A stretch of 64,000 bases of DNA from positions 186,001 to 250,000 of the forward strand of contig NZ_CBCRXM010000001.1 in NCBI RefSeq assembly GCF_965137005.1. Reading direction: 5' to 3'. The DNA comes from Sphingomonas_O antarctica. GTDB taxonomy: Bacteria > Pseudomonadota > Alphaproteobacteria > Sphingomonadales > Sphingomonadaceae. The notes beneath the pieces are model-generated. The model had not been told where the DNA came from. It searched no databases and worked only from the letters and a program-made list of their open reading frames with translations. Positions 9,127-17,418 of this stretch are shown here, piece by piece. How positions within the stretch are numbered: the first letter of the stretch is position 1; each line of letters begins with the position of its first letter. The position numbers and the translations under genes are program-made.

Positions 9127-9155
9127 CTTCGAAATTCTTGAGCGTCGTCGCTGGC

Positions 9156-9419
9156 TTAGCCGAGCGCGGCGACTCGCTTGGTCAGGCGCGCGAACTTGCG
9201 CGACGCGGTGTTCTTGTGAAGCACGCCCTTGGCCACGCCACGCGCCATTTCCGGCTGGGCAGCGGCAAGCGCAGTCGCGGCAACGGTCTTGTCGCCAGCG
9301 TCGAGCGCGGCTTCGACCTTCTTGACGAAGGTGCGGATACGGCCGACGCGCGCGCCGTTCACTTCGGCACGACGGTCGTTGCGGCGGATGCGCTTCTTGG
9401 CTTGCGGCGTATTCGCCAT
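9156..9419 (-). CDS. rpsT: 30S ribosomal protein S20
   Basis: 87 residues from ATG 9419 (MANTPQAKKRIRRN), the standard S20 start and length. A frame extension to 9443 is not needed. S20 binds 16S rRNA early in 30S assembly. The protein is helical and basic, ending FARLTKRVAALG. A terminator follows at 9097-9126. Position next to dnaA is common in alphaproteobacteria. Confidence 0.97.
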   Translation of the reverse strand: MANTPQAKKRIRRNDRRAEVNGARVGRIRTFVKKVEAALDAGDKTVAATALAAAQPEMARGVAKGVLHKNTASRKFARLTKRVAALG

Positions 9420-9502
9420 GCGACTGTATTCCCTCAAAAACAAAAAGAGGCGCGAAAACGCGCCGGTTCAAGCGGGCCGCATAGCCAGACAAACCCGAAT
9501 CG

Positions 9503-10315
9503 TCAACGCTGGCAGCGCGGGCACCAGAAGGTCGATCGCCCGGCCTGAACATCGCGCCGTACCGTGCCGCCGCACATGCACGTCTCACCCTCGCGACCGT
9601 AGACCCGGAACTGGCTGGCGAAATAGCCCAGATCGCCGTTCGGCTGTGCATAATCGCGCAGCGTCGACCCGCCCGCGTCGATGGCGGCATTGAGCACTTT
9701 CGGAATTGCCGCGACCAGGCGTTTGAGGCGTTCGCCCGACAGGCTGCCCGCCTCGGCGAACGGGCTGATCCGCGCGACGTTGAGCGCTTCGCACGCATAG
9801 ATATTGCCGACCCCGGCAACGATATGCTGGTCGAGCAGCAGCACCTTGACCGGCATCTTCCGCCCGCGAAACGCCGTGCGCAAATGCGCGACGGTCAAGT
9901 CGGGGCCAAGCGGCTCGGGACCGAGCGCCTTGAACGCCGGCCAGTCGTCGAGCCTGTCGGTGTGAACCAGATCGATCGAGCCAAACCGCCGTGCGTCATT
10001 GAGTGCGAGGCGGTGGCCGTCATCGGTGTCGAGCACGAAATGGTCGTGCTTCTCCAATGCGCCCGGATCGATCCGCCATCGCCCCGACATGCCGAGGTGA
10101 AACACCATCGTATCGCCGCGATCGGTGGCGATCAGCCCGTATTTGGCGCGGCGGCCGAGGCCGGTCACCCGCGCACCCGTCAACCGCTGACGCAGATCGA
10201 CGGGGAACGGGCGGCGCAAATCGCCACGCCGGGTTTCGACCGACGTCAGCACGCGGCCATCGAGAACCGGCCGCAACCCGCGCACCGTTGTCTCGACTTC
10301 GGGAAGCTCCGGCAT
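9503..10315 (-). CDS. mutM: Formamidopyrimidine-DNA glycosylase
   Basis: 270 residues. MutM/Fpg excises 8-oxoguanine and formamidopyrimidines and nicks the abasic site by beta,delta-elimination. The catalytic N-terminus MPELPEVETTVRGL (Pro after Met, Glu3) is intact, and the C-terminal zinc finger has four cysteines (CMCGGTV ... FWCPRCQR). The gene follows a thioesterase gene after three bases and is probably cotranscribed with it. Confidence 0.96.
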   Translation of the reverse strand: MPELPEVETTVRGLRPVLDGRVLTSVETRRGDLRRPFPVDLRQRLTGARVTGLGRRAKYGLIATDRGDTMVFHLGMSGRWRIDPGALEKHDHFVLDTDDGHRLALNDARRFGSIDLVHTDRLDDWPAFKALGPEPLGPDLTVAHLRTAFRGRKMPVKVLLLDQHIVAGVGNIYACEALNVARISPFAEAGSLSGERLKRLVAAIPKVLNAAIDAGGSTLRDYAQPNGDLGYFASQFRVYGREGETCMCGGTVRRDVQAGRSTFWCPRCQR

Positions 10316-10318
10316 CGC

Positions 10319-11071
10319 TTAAATGAACAATGCGACGCTTTGGGTGGCGGTGGCGACGGCGCGCCCTTCGTGATTCCAGAGGTTCATGGCCTGGACCGAG
10401 GCACCGTGGGCGGCGTGATTGGCGACGGCTTCGAGCAGGAACCAGCCATCCCCCGCCGCCGCTTCGATGACGTTGAACTGCCAGGTCGTGGTCGAAATCG
10501 GACCCCAACCGTCGATCAAGCTCATTGCCGCGGGCGGCAGCGCGTCGGCAATGGCCATAAGCTCGATTTCGGGATCGAGGCCGGCGCGTTCGCGCAACCG
10601 GCGCCAGGCGCGGATCGTACCCTTGCCGCGATCCCACGGCATAACATCGAAATTGCGGAGGAAGCCTTGCGGCAACCGCTCGCTGTCCATCGGCGCGTCG
10701 GGCAGCGGAATGGCGGGCGCGGGCAAATCGTCATGCGCGATCGCCGACTCGCGCGGTGCCATGAACAGGAACAGTGCGCGGAGACCCACGCCGCTTTCGC
10801 CAACGACATCGACCCCGACGAACGCGCTGTTCTTGCCCCGGCGCAACAGTGTCGGCGTGGCGGTCACGACTCCCGCAAGCGGCCCGACGAAGGCGATCTG
10901 CGCCGACCGCAGCGGCGGCAGGTCGGGCAGACCAGCTTTGGCCGCCGCCAGCGCGATGGCTGCGGACAGGCCGCCATAGGCCGTGCGCCCCTGCAACCAC
11001 CCCTCGGCAATTTCGGCGCGCATCGTCGCTCCATCGAAGGTAGCGGCGGCAAGGATTTCGGGCAGGCTCAT
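10319..11071 (-). CDS. Acyl-CoA thioesterase family protein
   Basis: 250 residues that fit a tandem hot-dog (TesB-like) thioesterase. The N-terminal half has QGRTAYGGLSAAIAL, the substrate-helix pattern of the first hot-dog domain, and the C-terminal half has DGWGPISTTTWQFNV and ANHAAHGASVQAMNLW, typical of the second. It presumably hydrolyses acyl-CoA thioesters in the cytoplasm; chain length cannot be read from sequence. It lies immediately upstream of mutM with no evident functional link. Confidence 0.78.
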   Translation of the reverse strand: MSLPEILAAATFDGATMRAEIAEGWLQGRTAYGGLSAAIALAAAKAGLPDLPPLRSAQIAFVGPLAGVVTATPTLLRRGKNSAFVGVDVVGESGVGLRALFLFMAPRESAIAHDDLPAPAIPLPDAPMDSERLPQGFLRNFDVMPWDRGKGTIRAWRRLRERAGLDPEIELMAIADALPPAAMSLIDGWGPISTTTWQFNVIEAAAGDGWFLLEAVANHAAHGASVQAMNLWNHEGRAVATATQSVALFI

Positions 11072-11175
11072 CGTTCGGCGTTAGCCGACATGCCCGCGTA
11101 CGCAACCTCGCTCCGTGCGATCCGTTGACGCCACGTCGGGCGCGCTCCACACGAAGGCGCCAGGGAGATCGTGCA

Positions 11176-12345
11176 TTGAGCGGAGCGGCGACCATAGAAA
11201 AACGGATCGAGGCCGCGCCCGTCGTGGCTGACAGTCCGCAAGACGATTCGCAGCGTCGCGACCGGTTGCTCGCGTCGCTGACGCTGATTGCCGGCGCCGG
11301 CTTTCTGTTCGCCGCGCCGTTCGCGTTGCAAGCCGGACGGGTGTTCTTTTTGCCGGTCACCGCCGCGATGGTGATTGCGATCGCGCTGGTGCCGTTGCTG
11401 GAAGGGTTGCAGAATCGCCGCGTGCCGTCGGGGCTGGCCGCCTTGCTCTGCGTCTTGTTGTTCCTCGTCGTGGTCAACGTCGCGCTGGCGGCGATCGTCG
11501 TGCCAGCGAGCGAGTGGGTCACGTTGCTGCCGCAACGTCTCACGCGCATCCGCACCAACATCGCACCGGTGCTCGACCTGTTTCAAAGTCTGCAGCATTT
11601 CCTCGACAACCTCGTGAAGCGGTTTGCGAGCGGCCCGGTCGGTCGCCCAAGCACATCGGCGGTCCCGCCGCCCAATTCGGTACTCGCCTTGCTCGCGACA
11701 TCGGCGCCATCGGTATTGATCGAGATGTTCTACTCGTTATTGCTGGTGTTCTTCTTCCTCGCCGGCTGGACGCGGCTCAAACGCCGCACGATCACCAGCC
11801 GGACCAGCATCGCCGGGGCCGTCACCACGGCCAGGGTGCTGCGCGATGTGGTCAGCGCGACGTCGAGCTATCTCGGGACGATCACGTTGGTGAACGTGAC
11901 GCTCGGAGTGATCGTCGCCGGTGCCTTGTGGCTGCTCGGCATGGGCAGTCCGTTGATGTGGGGCGGTCTCGTCACGATCCTCAACTACATCCCGTATCTC
12001 GGACCGATCTTTGCGTCGTTGCTGCTGCTACTGGGCGGGTTGATGAGCTTCAACGACATCTGGACCGCCTTCACCCCGCCCGCGATCATGATCGGCCTGC
12101 ATCTGGTCGAAGCGAATGCGGTGACGCCATTTCTCGTCGGGCGGCGGGTCAAGATCAATCCGCTGATGATCCTCATTTCGATCAGCTTCTGGGGCTGGGT
12201 GTGGGGTCCGCTGGGCGCGTTGCTGGCGGTGCCGCTGTTGATCATCATTCAGCGCGTGATCGCCGCCGCTGGCGTGCCCGACATCACCGGCTTCCTGTTC
12301 GAGGAAGGCATGCTGACGCACGTCGGCGATTCCGAAAGCGGGTGA
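11176..12345 (+). CDS. AI-2E family (PerM-like) permease
   Basis: 389 residues from TTG 11176, chosen because GGGAG lies eight bases upstream; the frame remains open to 11125 but without a ribosome binding site. The protein has about eight membrane segments in the AI-2E/PerM layout: an N-terminal pair, a soluble region at about 100-180, and a C-terminal bundle containing the family signature around LNYIPYLGPIFASL and SISFWGWVWGPLGALLAVP. Members export diverse compounds, and autoinducer-2 transport is only one reported case, so the substrate is unknown. Confidence 0.85.
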   Translation: MSGAATIEKRIEAAPVVADSPQDDSQRRDRLLASLTLIAGAGFLFAAPFALQAGRVFFLPVTAAMVIAIALVPLLEGLQNRRVPSGLAALLCVLLFLVVVNVALAAIVVPASEWVTLLPQRLTRIRTNIAPVLDLFQSLQHFLDNLVKRFASGPVGRPSTSAVPPPNSVLALLATSAPSVLIEMFYSLLLVFFFLAGWTRLKRRTITSRTSIAGAVTTARVLRDVVSATSSYLGTITLVNVTLGVIVAGALWLLGMGSPLMWGGLVTILNYIPYLGPIFASLLLLLGGLMSFNDIWTAFTPPAIMIGLHLVEANAVTPFLVGRRVKINPLMILISISFWGWVWGPLGALLAVPLLIIIQRVIAAAGVPDITGFLFEEGMLTHVGDSESG

Positions 12346-12401
12346 CGGGAACGCCTTGACGTGAATCGGGGGTGGACCTACAGGCCCGCTTCCCTGTCGC
12401 T

Positions 12402-12478
12402 GCGGGTGTAGCTCAGTTGGTTAGAGTGCCGGCCTGTCACGCCGGAGGTCGCGGGTTCGAGCCCCGTCACTCGCGCCA
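12402..12478 (+). tRNA. tRNA-Asp (GTC)
   Basis: 77 bases forming a complete cloverleaf: acceptor GCGGGTG pairs with CACTCGC (one G-U), discriminator G, encoded CCA at 12476-12478, anticodon GTC at 12436-12438 in loop CTGTCAC, and TTCGA in the T loop. A short inverted repeat (CGCAGCA/TGCTGCG, 12501-12523) follows, with no T run. Confidence 0.97.
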
Positions 12479-12654
12479 GGGATCGTAGGCAGAAACGCAG
12501 CGCAGCAGCGTTTCGGTGCTGCGTCAGCAGCAGCCGAAGATCCGGCCGACCTTAGCGCAGCATAAGGACCGACGACGTGGCTTTGCCACGGCGAGCCGAC
12601 CGTCGCCCCCTTCGTCAACGCTTCGCGCTGCCACCTTCCCAACGGGGGAGGACT

Positions 12655-12849
12655 TTAATTCTTGGCTTCCATCCACCGTAACACCGGCTTCAACGGCGCG
12701 ATCCACGCCAATCCAAACGCCCCGAACCACAAAATCTGCAGCCAAACATTCTCGGGCCGGGGCAAGGTCACCGCCAGCACCGCCCAAATGACGATCCACG
12801 CAACAATCGCGAGCACGCCGATGGGCTTGCGGATCGACGGTTCGTTCAC
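12655..12849 (-). CDS. DUF2842 small membrane protein
   Basis: 64 residues with two membrane helices (about 10-28 and 36-54), matching the alphaproteobacterial family DUF2842 in length and pattern (RKPIGVLAIVAWIVIWAVLA and FGLAWIAPLKPVLRWM). It starts with GTG overlapping the stop of the cyclo-ligase gene as GTGA, so the two are coupled. Function is unknown. Confidence 0.8.
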   Translation of the reverse strand: MNEPSIRKPIGVLAIVAWIVIWAVLAVTLPRPENVWLQILWFGAFGLAWIAPLKPVLRWMEAKN

Positions 12850-13418
12850 GACACAACGCCTTCATCGGTAACAATGGCATGCAGCCTTACGTCCCATGGA
12901 TCGATCGGCAACCATCGCGATTTTTGGCAATCCCAGGCGATCCCGATGCGCTTGGCGTCGGGCCACGCGGCAAACGCACGGTCGTAATAGCCCGCGCCGT
13001 AACCCAGCCGATCGAGCGCTTCGGTATAGCCGAGCAACGGCACGATGAACGCGTCGGGATCGACCGCAGCGGCGGTTGCCGGATCGGGCTGCCGCAATCC
13101 CATCGGTCCTGACAGCAGCGTGTCGCCCGGTTTCCAAGCCAGGAACAGCGGGGGGGCTTTCAATCCGGAATAAAAGGGCAGGGCCAGCGCCACACCTTGT
13201 GCATCGAGTATGCCGATCAACGGCAGGGTATCGACCTCGGTCCCGATCGGCAGATACACCGCGACGGTCTTGGCCCCGGCGAGCAGCGGCAAGGCCCGTT
13301 CGGCGAATCGTGCAGCGTTCGCGCATCGATCGGGCAGCGACCACGATCCGACATAGACATCGCGCAGTTTGCGGAGCCAGGCGCGAAATTCGGCTTTGGT
13401 GGGTGACGGGACCGCCAT
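12846..13418 (-). CDS. 5-formyltetrahydrofolate cyclo-ligase
   Basis: 190 residues. The enzyme converts 5-formyl-THF to 5,10-methenyl-THF using ATP. The family signature LGYGAGYYDRAF is present near residue 140, preceded by the VPLLGYTEALDRLGYG context, and YLPIGTEVDT lies in the substrate region. It sits downstream of the 6S RNA gene and zapA, the same grouping as E. coli zapA-ssrS-ygfA (fau), which supports the call. DUF2842 is coupled at the 3' end. Confidence 0.93.
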   Translation of the reverse strand: MAVPSPTKAEFRAWLRKLRDVYVGSWSLPDRCANAARFAERALPLLAGAKTVAVYLPIGTEVDTLPLIGILDAQGVALALPFYSGLKAPPLFLAWKPGDTLLSGPMGLRQPDPATAAAVDPDAFIVPLLGYTEALDRLGYGAGYYDRAFAAWPDAKRIGIAWDCQKSRWLPIDPWDVRLHAIVTDEGVVS

Positions 13419-13429
13419 GGCCGTTTGCT

Positions 13430-13550
13430 CCGATATCCACTGACGCTCTAACGTCAGGTGGGGACCATGTGCTTCGGACCAGGATCCGGGCAGGGACAGC
13501 CCCCTAGGATGATAAATAGCCTCAGGGATGTATAAAGCTCGTACCGGGCA
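13430..13550 (-). ncRNA. ssrS: 6S RNA, approximate ends
   Basis: The gap between zapA and the cyclo-ligase gene, read on the minus strand, can form a long interrupted hairpin. Elements seen: CCTGAGGCTATTTATCATCC on the 5' side, GGGGGCTGTCCC near the expected central bubble, CGGATCCTGGTCCGAAG with its own small hairpin, and CCCACCTGACGTTAGAGCGTCAG (stem CTGACG/CGTCAG) toward the 3' side. A TATACA hexamer just upstream of CCCTGAGG could be the -10. 6S RNA mimics an open promoter and binds the housekeeping RNA polymerase. Synteny is the strongest evidence; both ends are estimates. Confidence 0.72.
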
Positions 13551-13568
13551 GTTCCCGTCACGCCCTAT

Positions 13569-13892
13569 CTAAGCCTTTGCGTGGCTAGTCTCAAGGCTGT
13601 CGGCCATCGCTTCGACCCGTTCGGCCAATTGCGCCAGGGCTTCGGCAACGGCGGGCGACAAGCCAACCTGCGGCGGGGGCGCCTTGCCCTGACGCGCGTC
13701 GCCGAGTTCGTCGGCCAGCAGCAGTGCCGCAAGGAGCAGGGTGCGGGCTTCGGTGGCGCTGCCGACCGCGCGTGATGCTTCGGCGGCCTTTTTATCGACC
13801 TGCGCACCCAATTGGCGAAGATGATCCTCACCGCCATCGCGGCAGGCGACCGAATATTGGCGACCGCCGATGTTCAGGCTGACATCGGCCAT
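13569..13892 (-). CDS. zapA: Cell division protein ZapA
   Basis: 107 residues. ZapA binds FtsZ and cross-links protofilaments at the division ring. The N-terminal globular part begins ADVSLNIGGRQYSVACRDG, matching the family beta-hairpin, and a long C-terminal helix (about 45-105) would form the tetramerisation coiled coil. The start overlaps the stop of the upstream small gene as TAATG. The 6S RNA gene follows. Confidence 0.92.
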   Translation of the reverse strand: MADVSLNIGGRQYSVACRDGGEDHLRQLGAQVDKKAAEASRAVGSATEARTLLLAALLLADELGDARQGKAPPPQVGLSPAVAEALAQLAERVEAMADSLETSHAKA

Positions 13893-14116
13893 TAGCGGGC
13901 ACCCCCGGCCGATGGTTGGCCGGCACTGGCAATAACCTGTTCAAGGCTGTCGAGCGCCGCTTGCGTGCGTTCGCGCAAGGCCTGGTATCTGGCTTCGGCG
14001 GCTTGCTTGGCGGCGACCGATCCGCGTGCAGCGGTAATGGCGGACTCAAGACGGCCCAACGCACGGTCGATCCGCGCGATCACTTCTTCGGGTTCTGAAT
14101 TCATCGTCGCGGCCAT
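13892..14116 (-). CDS. Small coiled-coil protein upstream of zapA
   Basis: 74 residues from ATG 14116, almost entirely helical with heptad-like spacing (VIARIDRALGRLESAI, ALRERTQAALDSLEQVI). The start is uncertain: ATG 14104 and a TTG at 14140 are alternatives, and none has a clear ribosome binding site. It is coupled to zapA by TAATG. I do not recognise a family. Its position suggests it works with ZapA or the divisome, which is inference from context. Confidence 0.65.
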   Translation of the reverse strand: MAATMNSEPEEVIARIDRALGRLESAITAARGSVAAKQAAEARYQALRERTQAALDSLEQVIASAGQPSAGGAR

Positions 14117-14252
14117 AAGCAGACCAACGGAATCCGGCAAGGCGCGAGGGTAACCGAAACGTTGACCAAATTGCCTTCGCGCGACAAAGGGGCGCGGACC
14201 AACCAGGCCCGCGCAATGCGCCGTGGCTCATCGCAAATTTGGGGAATAATAC

Positions 14253-15260
14253 ATGACGAAGGTGGCAATCAACGGGTTTGGGCGCATCGGTCGGCTGGTC
14301 GCACGCGCGATCCTCGAACAGCCCGATTGCGGGTTGGAACTGCTTGCGATCAACGACTTGGGCGATGCCAAATCGAACGCCATGCTGTTCAAGCGCGACA
14401 GCGTTCACGGCAAATATCCCGGCACCGTCGAAGCCGAAGGCAATGACCTGATCATCGATGGCAAGCGCATTCACGTCACCGCCGAACGCGATCCGGCCAA
14501 ATTGCCGCATGCGGCCAACGGTGTCGACATCGCGCTCGAATGCACCGGATTTTTTACCGACCGCGAATCGGCGCAAAAGCATCTGGATGCCGGTGCCAAG
14601 CGCGTGTTGATCTCCGCGCCGGCCAAGGGCGTCGACCTTACCGTGGTGTTCGGGGTCAATCACGACAAGCTGACCGCCGATCATGTCATCGTGTCGAACG
14701 CCAGCTGCACGACCAACTGTCTGGCCCCCGTCGCCAAGGTGCTGAACGACGCGATCGGTATCGAGCGTGGCCTGATGACCACGATCCACGCCTACACCAA
14801 CGACCAGAAGATCCTCGACCAGATCCACGGCGATATGCGCCGGGCGCGCGCCGCGGGCATGTCGATGATCCCGACCACGACGGGTGCCGCCCGCGCGGTC
14901 GGTGAAGTGCTGCCCGAACTGAAGGGCAAGCTCGACGGGTCGGCGATCCGCGTGCCGACACCCAATGTCAGCCTGATCGACCTGACCTTCACCCCGTCGC
15001 GCGACACGACCAGGGACGAGGTCAACGCCTTGCTCAAAGCGGCATCGGAAAGCGGACCGCTGAAGGGCGTGCTCGCCTATACCGACGAACCGCTGGTTTC
15101 GATCGACCTCAATCACGAGCCTGCATCTTCGACCGTCGACAGCCTCGAGACCGCCGTGATGGACGGCAAACTGGTCCGCGTCGTCAGCTGGTACGACAAT
15201 GAATGGGGTTTCTCGAACCGCATGGTCGACACCGCCGGCGCGATGGCAAAGCTGGTCTGA
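14253..15260 (+). CDS. gap: Glyceraldehyde-3-phosphate dehydrogenase, type I
   Basis: 335 residues. The enzyme makes 1,3-bisphosphoglycerate from glyceraldehyde 3-phosphate, NAD and phosphate. The dinucleotide-binding N-terminus NGFGRIGR is at 7-14, and the catalytic Cys152 lies in SNASCTTNCLAP. WYDNEWGFSNRM is at the C-terminus. The start ATG follows GGGGAATAATAC. pgk starts two bases after the stop, so the pair is an operon. Confidence 0.97.
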   Translation: MTKVAINGFGRIGRLVARAILEQPDCGLELLAINDLGDAKSNAMLFKRDSVHGKYPGTVEAEGNDLIIDGKRIHVTAERDPAKLPHAANGVDIALECTGFFTDRESAQKHLDAGAKRVLISAPAKGVDLTVVFGVNHDKLTADHVIVSNASCTTNCLAPVAKVLNDAIGIERGLMTTIHAYTNDQKILDQIHGDMRRARAAGMSMIPTTTGAARAVGEVLPELKGKLDGSAIRVPTPNVSLIDLTFTPSRDTTRDEVNALLKAASESGPLKGVLAYTDEPLVSIDLNHEPASSTVDSLETAVMDGKLVRVVSWYDNEWGFSNRMVDTAGAMAKLV

Positions 15261-15262
15261 TC

Positions 15263-16459
15263 ATGGCGTTCAAAACGCTCGACGATCTGTTTGCCGAGTT
15301 CAGGGCCGACGTTCGCGGCAAGCGCATCCTCGTCCGCGAAGACCTCAACGCCCCGATGGAGGGCGGCAAGGTCACGGACGATACACGGCTGCGCGCCGCG
15401 GTGCCGACGATCGCCGAGCTGGCGGACGCCGGCGCGATCGTGCTGGTGCTGGCGCATGTCGGGCGACCGAACGGCGCGCGCGATCCGAGCCTGTCGACCG
15501 CATTGCTGACGCAGCCGCTGGCGCATGTGCTGGGCCGCGAAGTGATGTTCGTCGATCACTACGCCGATCCGACCGCGCTGCGCGACCTGCAGCCGGGTCA
15601 GGTCGCGCTGCTCGAAAACACGCGATTCAGTACCGAAGAGGAGAAGAACTCCCAGTCGCATGCAGCCGATTTGGCACGTTTTGCGGATTTTTACGTCAAC
15701 GACGCCTTTTCCGCCGCGCACCGTGCGCACGTTTCGACCGAGCGGCTGGCGCGTGTCCTGCCCGCCTTTGCCGGGCGGCAGATGCAGGCCGAACTCGACG
15801 CGTTGGACAAGGCTTTGGGCTCGCCTGAACATCCAGTCGCCGCCGTCGTCGGCGGCGCCAAGGTCTCGTCCAAACTCGCGGTACTCGAACACCTGGTCGA
15901 CAAGGTCGATCATCTGATCATCGGCGGCGGCATGGCCAACACCTTCCTCGCCGCGCGCGGGGTCGATGTCGGCAAGTCGCTGTGCGAACACGATCTCGTC
16001 GCAACCGCCAACCGCATCTTCGACGCGGCGGACAAGGCCGGCTGCACCGTCCATCTCCCCTATGACGTTGTAGTTGCAAAGGAATTCCGCCCCAACCCGC
16101 CGGTCCGCACCGTCAATGTGCACGAAGTTATGGCGGATGAAATGATCCTCGACATCGGCCCCGCCGCAACCGAAGCGCTGGCGGATGTCCTGAAGACCTG
16201 CCGCACATTGGTCTGGAACGGGCCGCTGGGTGCGTTCGAAACCCCACCGTTCGACCGCGCGACCGTGGCGCTGGCCAGGACCGCGGCGGCACTGACGCAG
16301 AGCGGCAGCCTGGTGTCCGTCGCGGGTGGCGGCGATACGGTCGCGGCTCTAAATCAGGCGGGAGTGGCAGACGGCTTTACCTTCGTGTCGACTGCGGGAG
16401 GCGCGTTCCTCGAATGGATGGAAGGGCGCGAATTGCCAGGGGTAGCAGCGCTCGGTTGA
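15263..16459 (+). CDS. pgk: Phosphoglycerate kinase
   Basis: 398 residues from ATG 15263; the open frame upstream overlaps gap and is not used. PGK transfers phosphate from 1,3-bisphosphoglycerate to ADP. Seen are the substrate motif RILVREDLNAPM, LLENTRFSTEEEKN in the N-domain, the ADP site GGAKVSSKLAVLEHL and the nucleotide-binding VAGGGDTVAALNQAG near the C-terminus. It follows gap directly. A hairpin without a T run lies just after the stop. Confidence 0.97.
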   Translation: MAFKTLDDLFAEFRADVRGKRILVREDLNAPMEGGKVTDDTRLRAAVPTIAELADAGAIVLVLAHVGRPNGARDPSLSTALLTQPLAHVLGREVMFVDHYADPTALRDLQPGQVALLENTRFSTEEEKNSQSHAADLARFADFYVNDAFSAAHRAHVSTERLARVLPAFAGRQMQAELDALDKALGSPEHPVAAVVGGAKVSSKLAVLEHLVDKVDHLIIGGGMANTFLAARGVDVGKSLCEHDLVATANRIFDAADKAGCTVHLPYDVVVAKEFRPNPPVRTVNVHEVMADEMILDIGPAATEALADVLKTCRTLVWNGPLGAFETPPFDRATVALARTAAALTQSGSLVSVAGGGDTVAALNQAGVADGFTFVSTAGGAFLEWMEGRELPGVAALG

Positions 16460-16469
16460 CCAATGTTAT

Positions 16470-16502
16470 CGTCCCATAACGACACGCGTTTGTCGTGGGA
16501 CG
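16470..16502. other. Hairpin after pgk
   Basis: Inverted repeat CGTCCCA (16470-16476) and TGGGACG (16496-16502), extended inward by CGAC/GTCG. There is no T run, so it is not a typical intrinsic terminator. It may protect the gap-pgk transcript or bind a regulator of the downstream PEP-CTERM gene. Confidence 0.5.
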
Positions 16503-16568
16503 TCGAGGCGAGTTATGCTAACGCCCGGCCAGTGATTGATTTGAATAGTCTGTACGGGGAATTTTTCG

Positions 16569-17294
16569 ATGGGCGCTTTCGTTGTTGCTGCCGCCGCTTT
16601 TGCATTGGCGCCTGTTACGGCCAATGCCATCACTTATGACGCCGTGAGCAGCTTTTCGTCAGGCAACCCCAGCGGCTCATGGGCATATGGCACCGGCGCG
16701 GGCAGCACCGGCTTTGTCCCGTTCTCGACCTATTCGTCGACGTGTTTTGGACAGAGCGGCTTCGCCTGCCACTCGTTTGGCGATTATCAGGGCGTCGGGC
16801 TCAACACGACGGCTGGCGATGTGAACCCTCCGGGCCTGTCGACTGTCGCGATCCCGAATGACGAATTGTGGCTGCATCCGGCTGACGGCGCTGGCGCGAC
16901 CGATACAGTGGTAACGTTTCTCGTCTCCACGACCAGCACCTATTCGGTGTCGGGCCTGTTCCAGCGCCTGAGCAACGCCGCCAGTAATGGCAGCGGCAAT
17001 GGCGTTCTGGTGTCGATCTACAACGGTGCATCGCTGCTCTACAGCAGCAGCGCGCTGGCCGGGACGCCCGCTGCCGCGACGCAGGCGACATTCAACTTCA
17101 CACAAGCGCTGGCTGCCGGTTCGACCGTGTCGTTCGTCGTTAACAATAACGGCAATTATCAATATGATAGCACGGGCCTGTCGGCGAGCATCGCGGCTGT
17201 ACCGGAGCCAGCACAATGGGCGCTGATGATCGGTGGCTTCGGCGTGGTCGGCGTGACGATGCGTCGCCGCCGCTCGGCTGCCGCTGCCGCCTAA
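16569..17294 (+). CDS. PEPxxWA-CTERM sorting domain protein
   Basis: 241 residues, secreted. The N-terminus is a signal-like hydrophobic stretch ending TANA, but it lacks the usual basic residues before it, so the start may be imperfectly defined. The middle is Ser/Thr/Gly-rich with beta-structure character. The C-terminus has the sorting signal VPEPAQWALMIGGFG, a membrane helix, and RRRR, which is the PEPxxWA variant recognised by an exosortase/archaeosortase-type protease in sphingomonads. No exosortase gene is in the window. A strong terminator follows. Function is unknown; surface or exopolysaccharide association is known for the class. Confidence 0.85.
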   Translation: MGAFVVAAAAFALAPVTANAITYDAVSSFSSGNPSGSWAYGTGAGSTGFVPFSTYSSTCFGQSGFACHSFGDYQGVGLNTTAGDVNPPGLSTVAIPNDELWLHPADGAGATDTVVTFLVSTTSTYSVSGLFQRLSNAASNGSGNGVLVSIYNGASLLYSSSALAGTPAAATQATFNFTQALAAGSTVSFVVNNNGNYQYDSTGLSASIAAVPEPAQWALMIGGFGVVGVTMRRRRSAAAAA

Positions 17295-17315
17295 ACCCCA
17301 TTTCGGTTAATAAGG

Positions 17316-17350
17316 CGGGTCGCGAAGGATCGCCTTCGTGACCCGTTTTT
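17316..17350 (+). terminator. Rho-independent terminator of the PEP-CTERM gene
   Basis: A 13-bp stem (CGGGTCGCGAAGG with CCTTCGTGACCCG, one G-T pair), a 4-base ATCG loop and a run of five T. It ends the PEP-CTERM gene about 20 bases after its stop. Confidence 0.9.
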
Positions 17351-17418
17351 GTTGAGGCGAGATTGTTGGGCCGATTATACCCGTGTCCATCGCGGCAACA
17401 ATCGGATAGCGTTGCTTA

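Larger units (their letters stand above)
8750..9155. other. Intergenic region between dnaA and rpsT
   Basis: 406 bases without a gene. It must hold the dnaA promoter. It contains an AT-rich patch around 8931-8950 (CGTAAATAAAATGAAATAAT), unusual in this GC-rich window, one consensus DnaA box (9087-9095) and the rpsT terminator (9097-9126). I see no cluster of DnaA boxes, so I do not call it oriC. Confidence 0.7.

Noticed and set aside
8750..9155. Chromosomal origin
   Set aside because: Only one perfect DnaA box. An origin would need several boxes and a larger AT-rich region.
12421..12642. Minus-strand frame across tRNA-Asp
   Set aside because: Translation of the tRNA complement gives the well-known artefact peptide GARTRDLRR-like sequence.
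12479..12654. Integration of a mobile element at tRNA-Asp
   Set aside because: The next genes are the core DUF2842 and cyclo-ligase genes. No integrase and no repeat of the tRNA 3' end are present.
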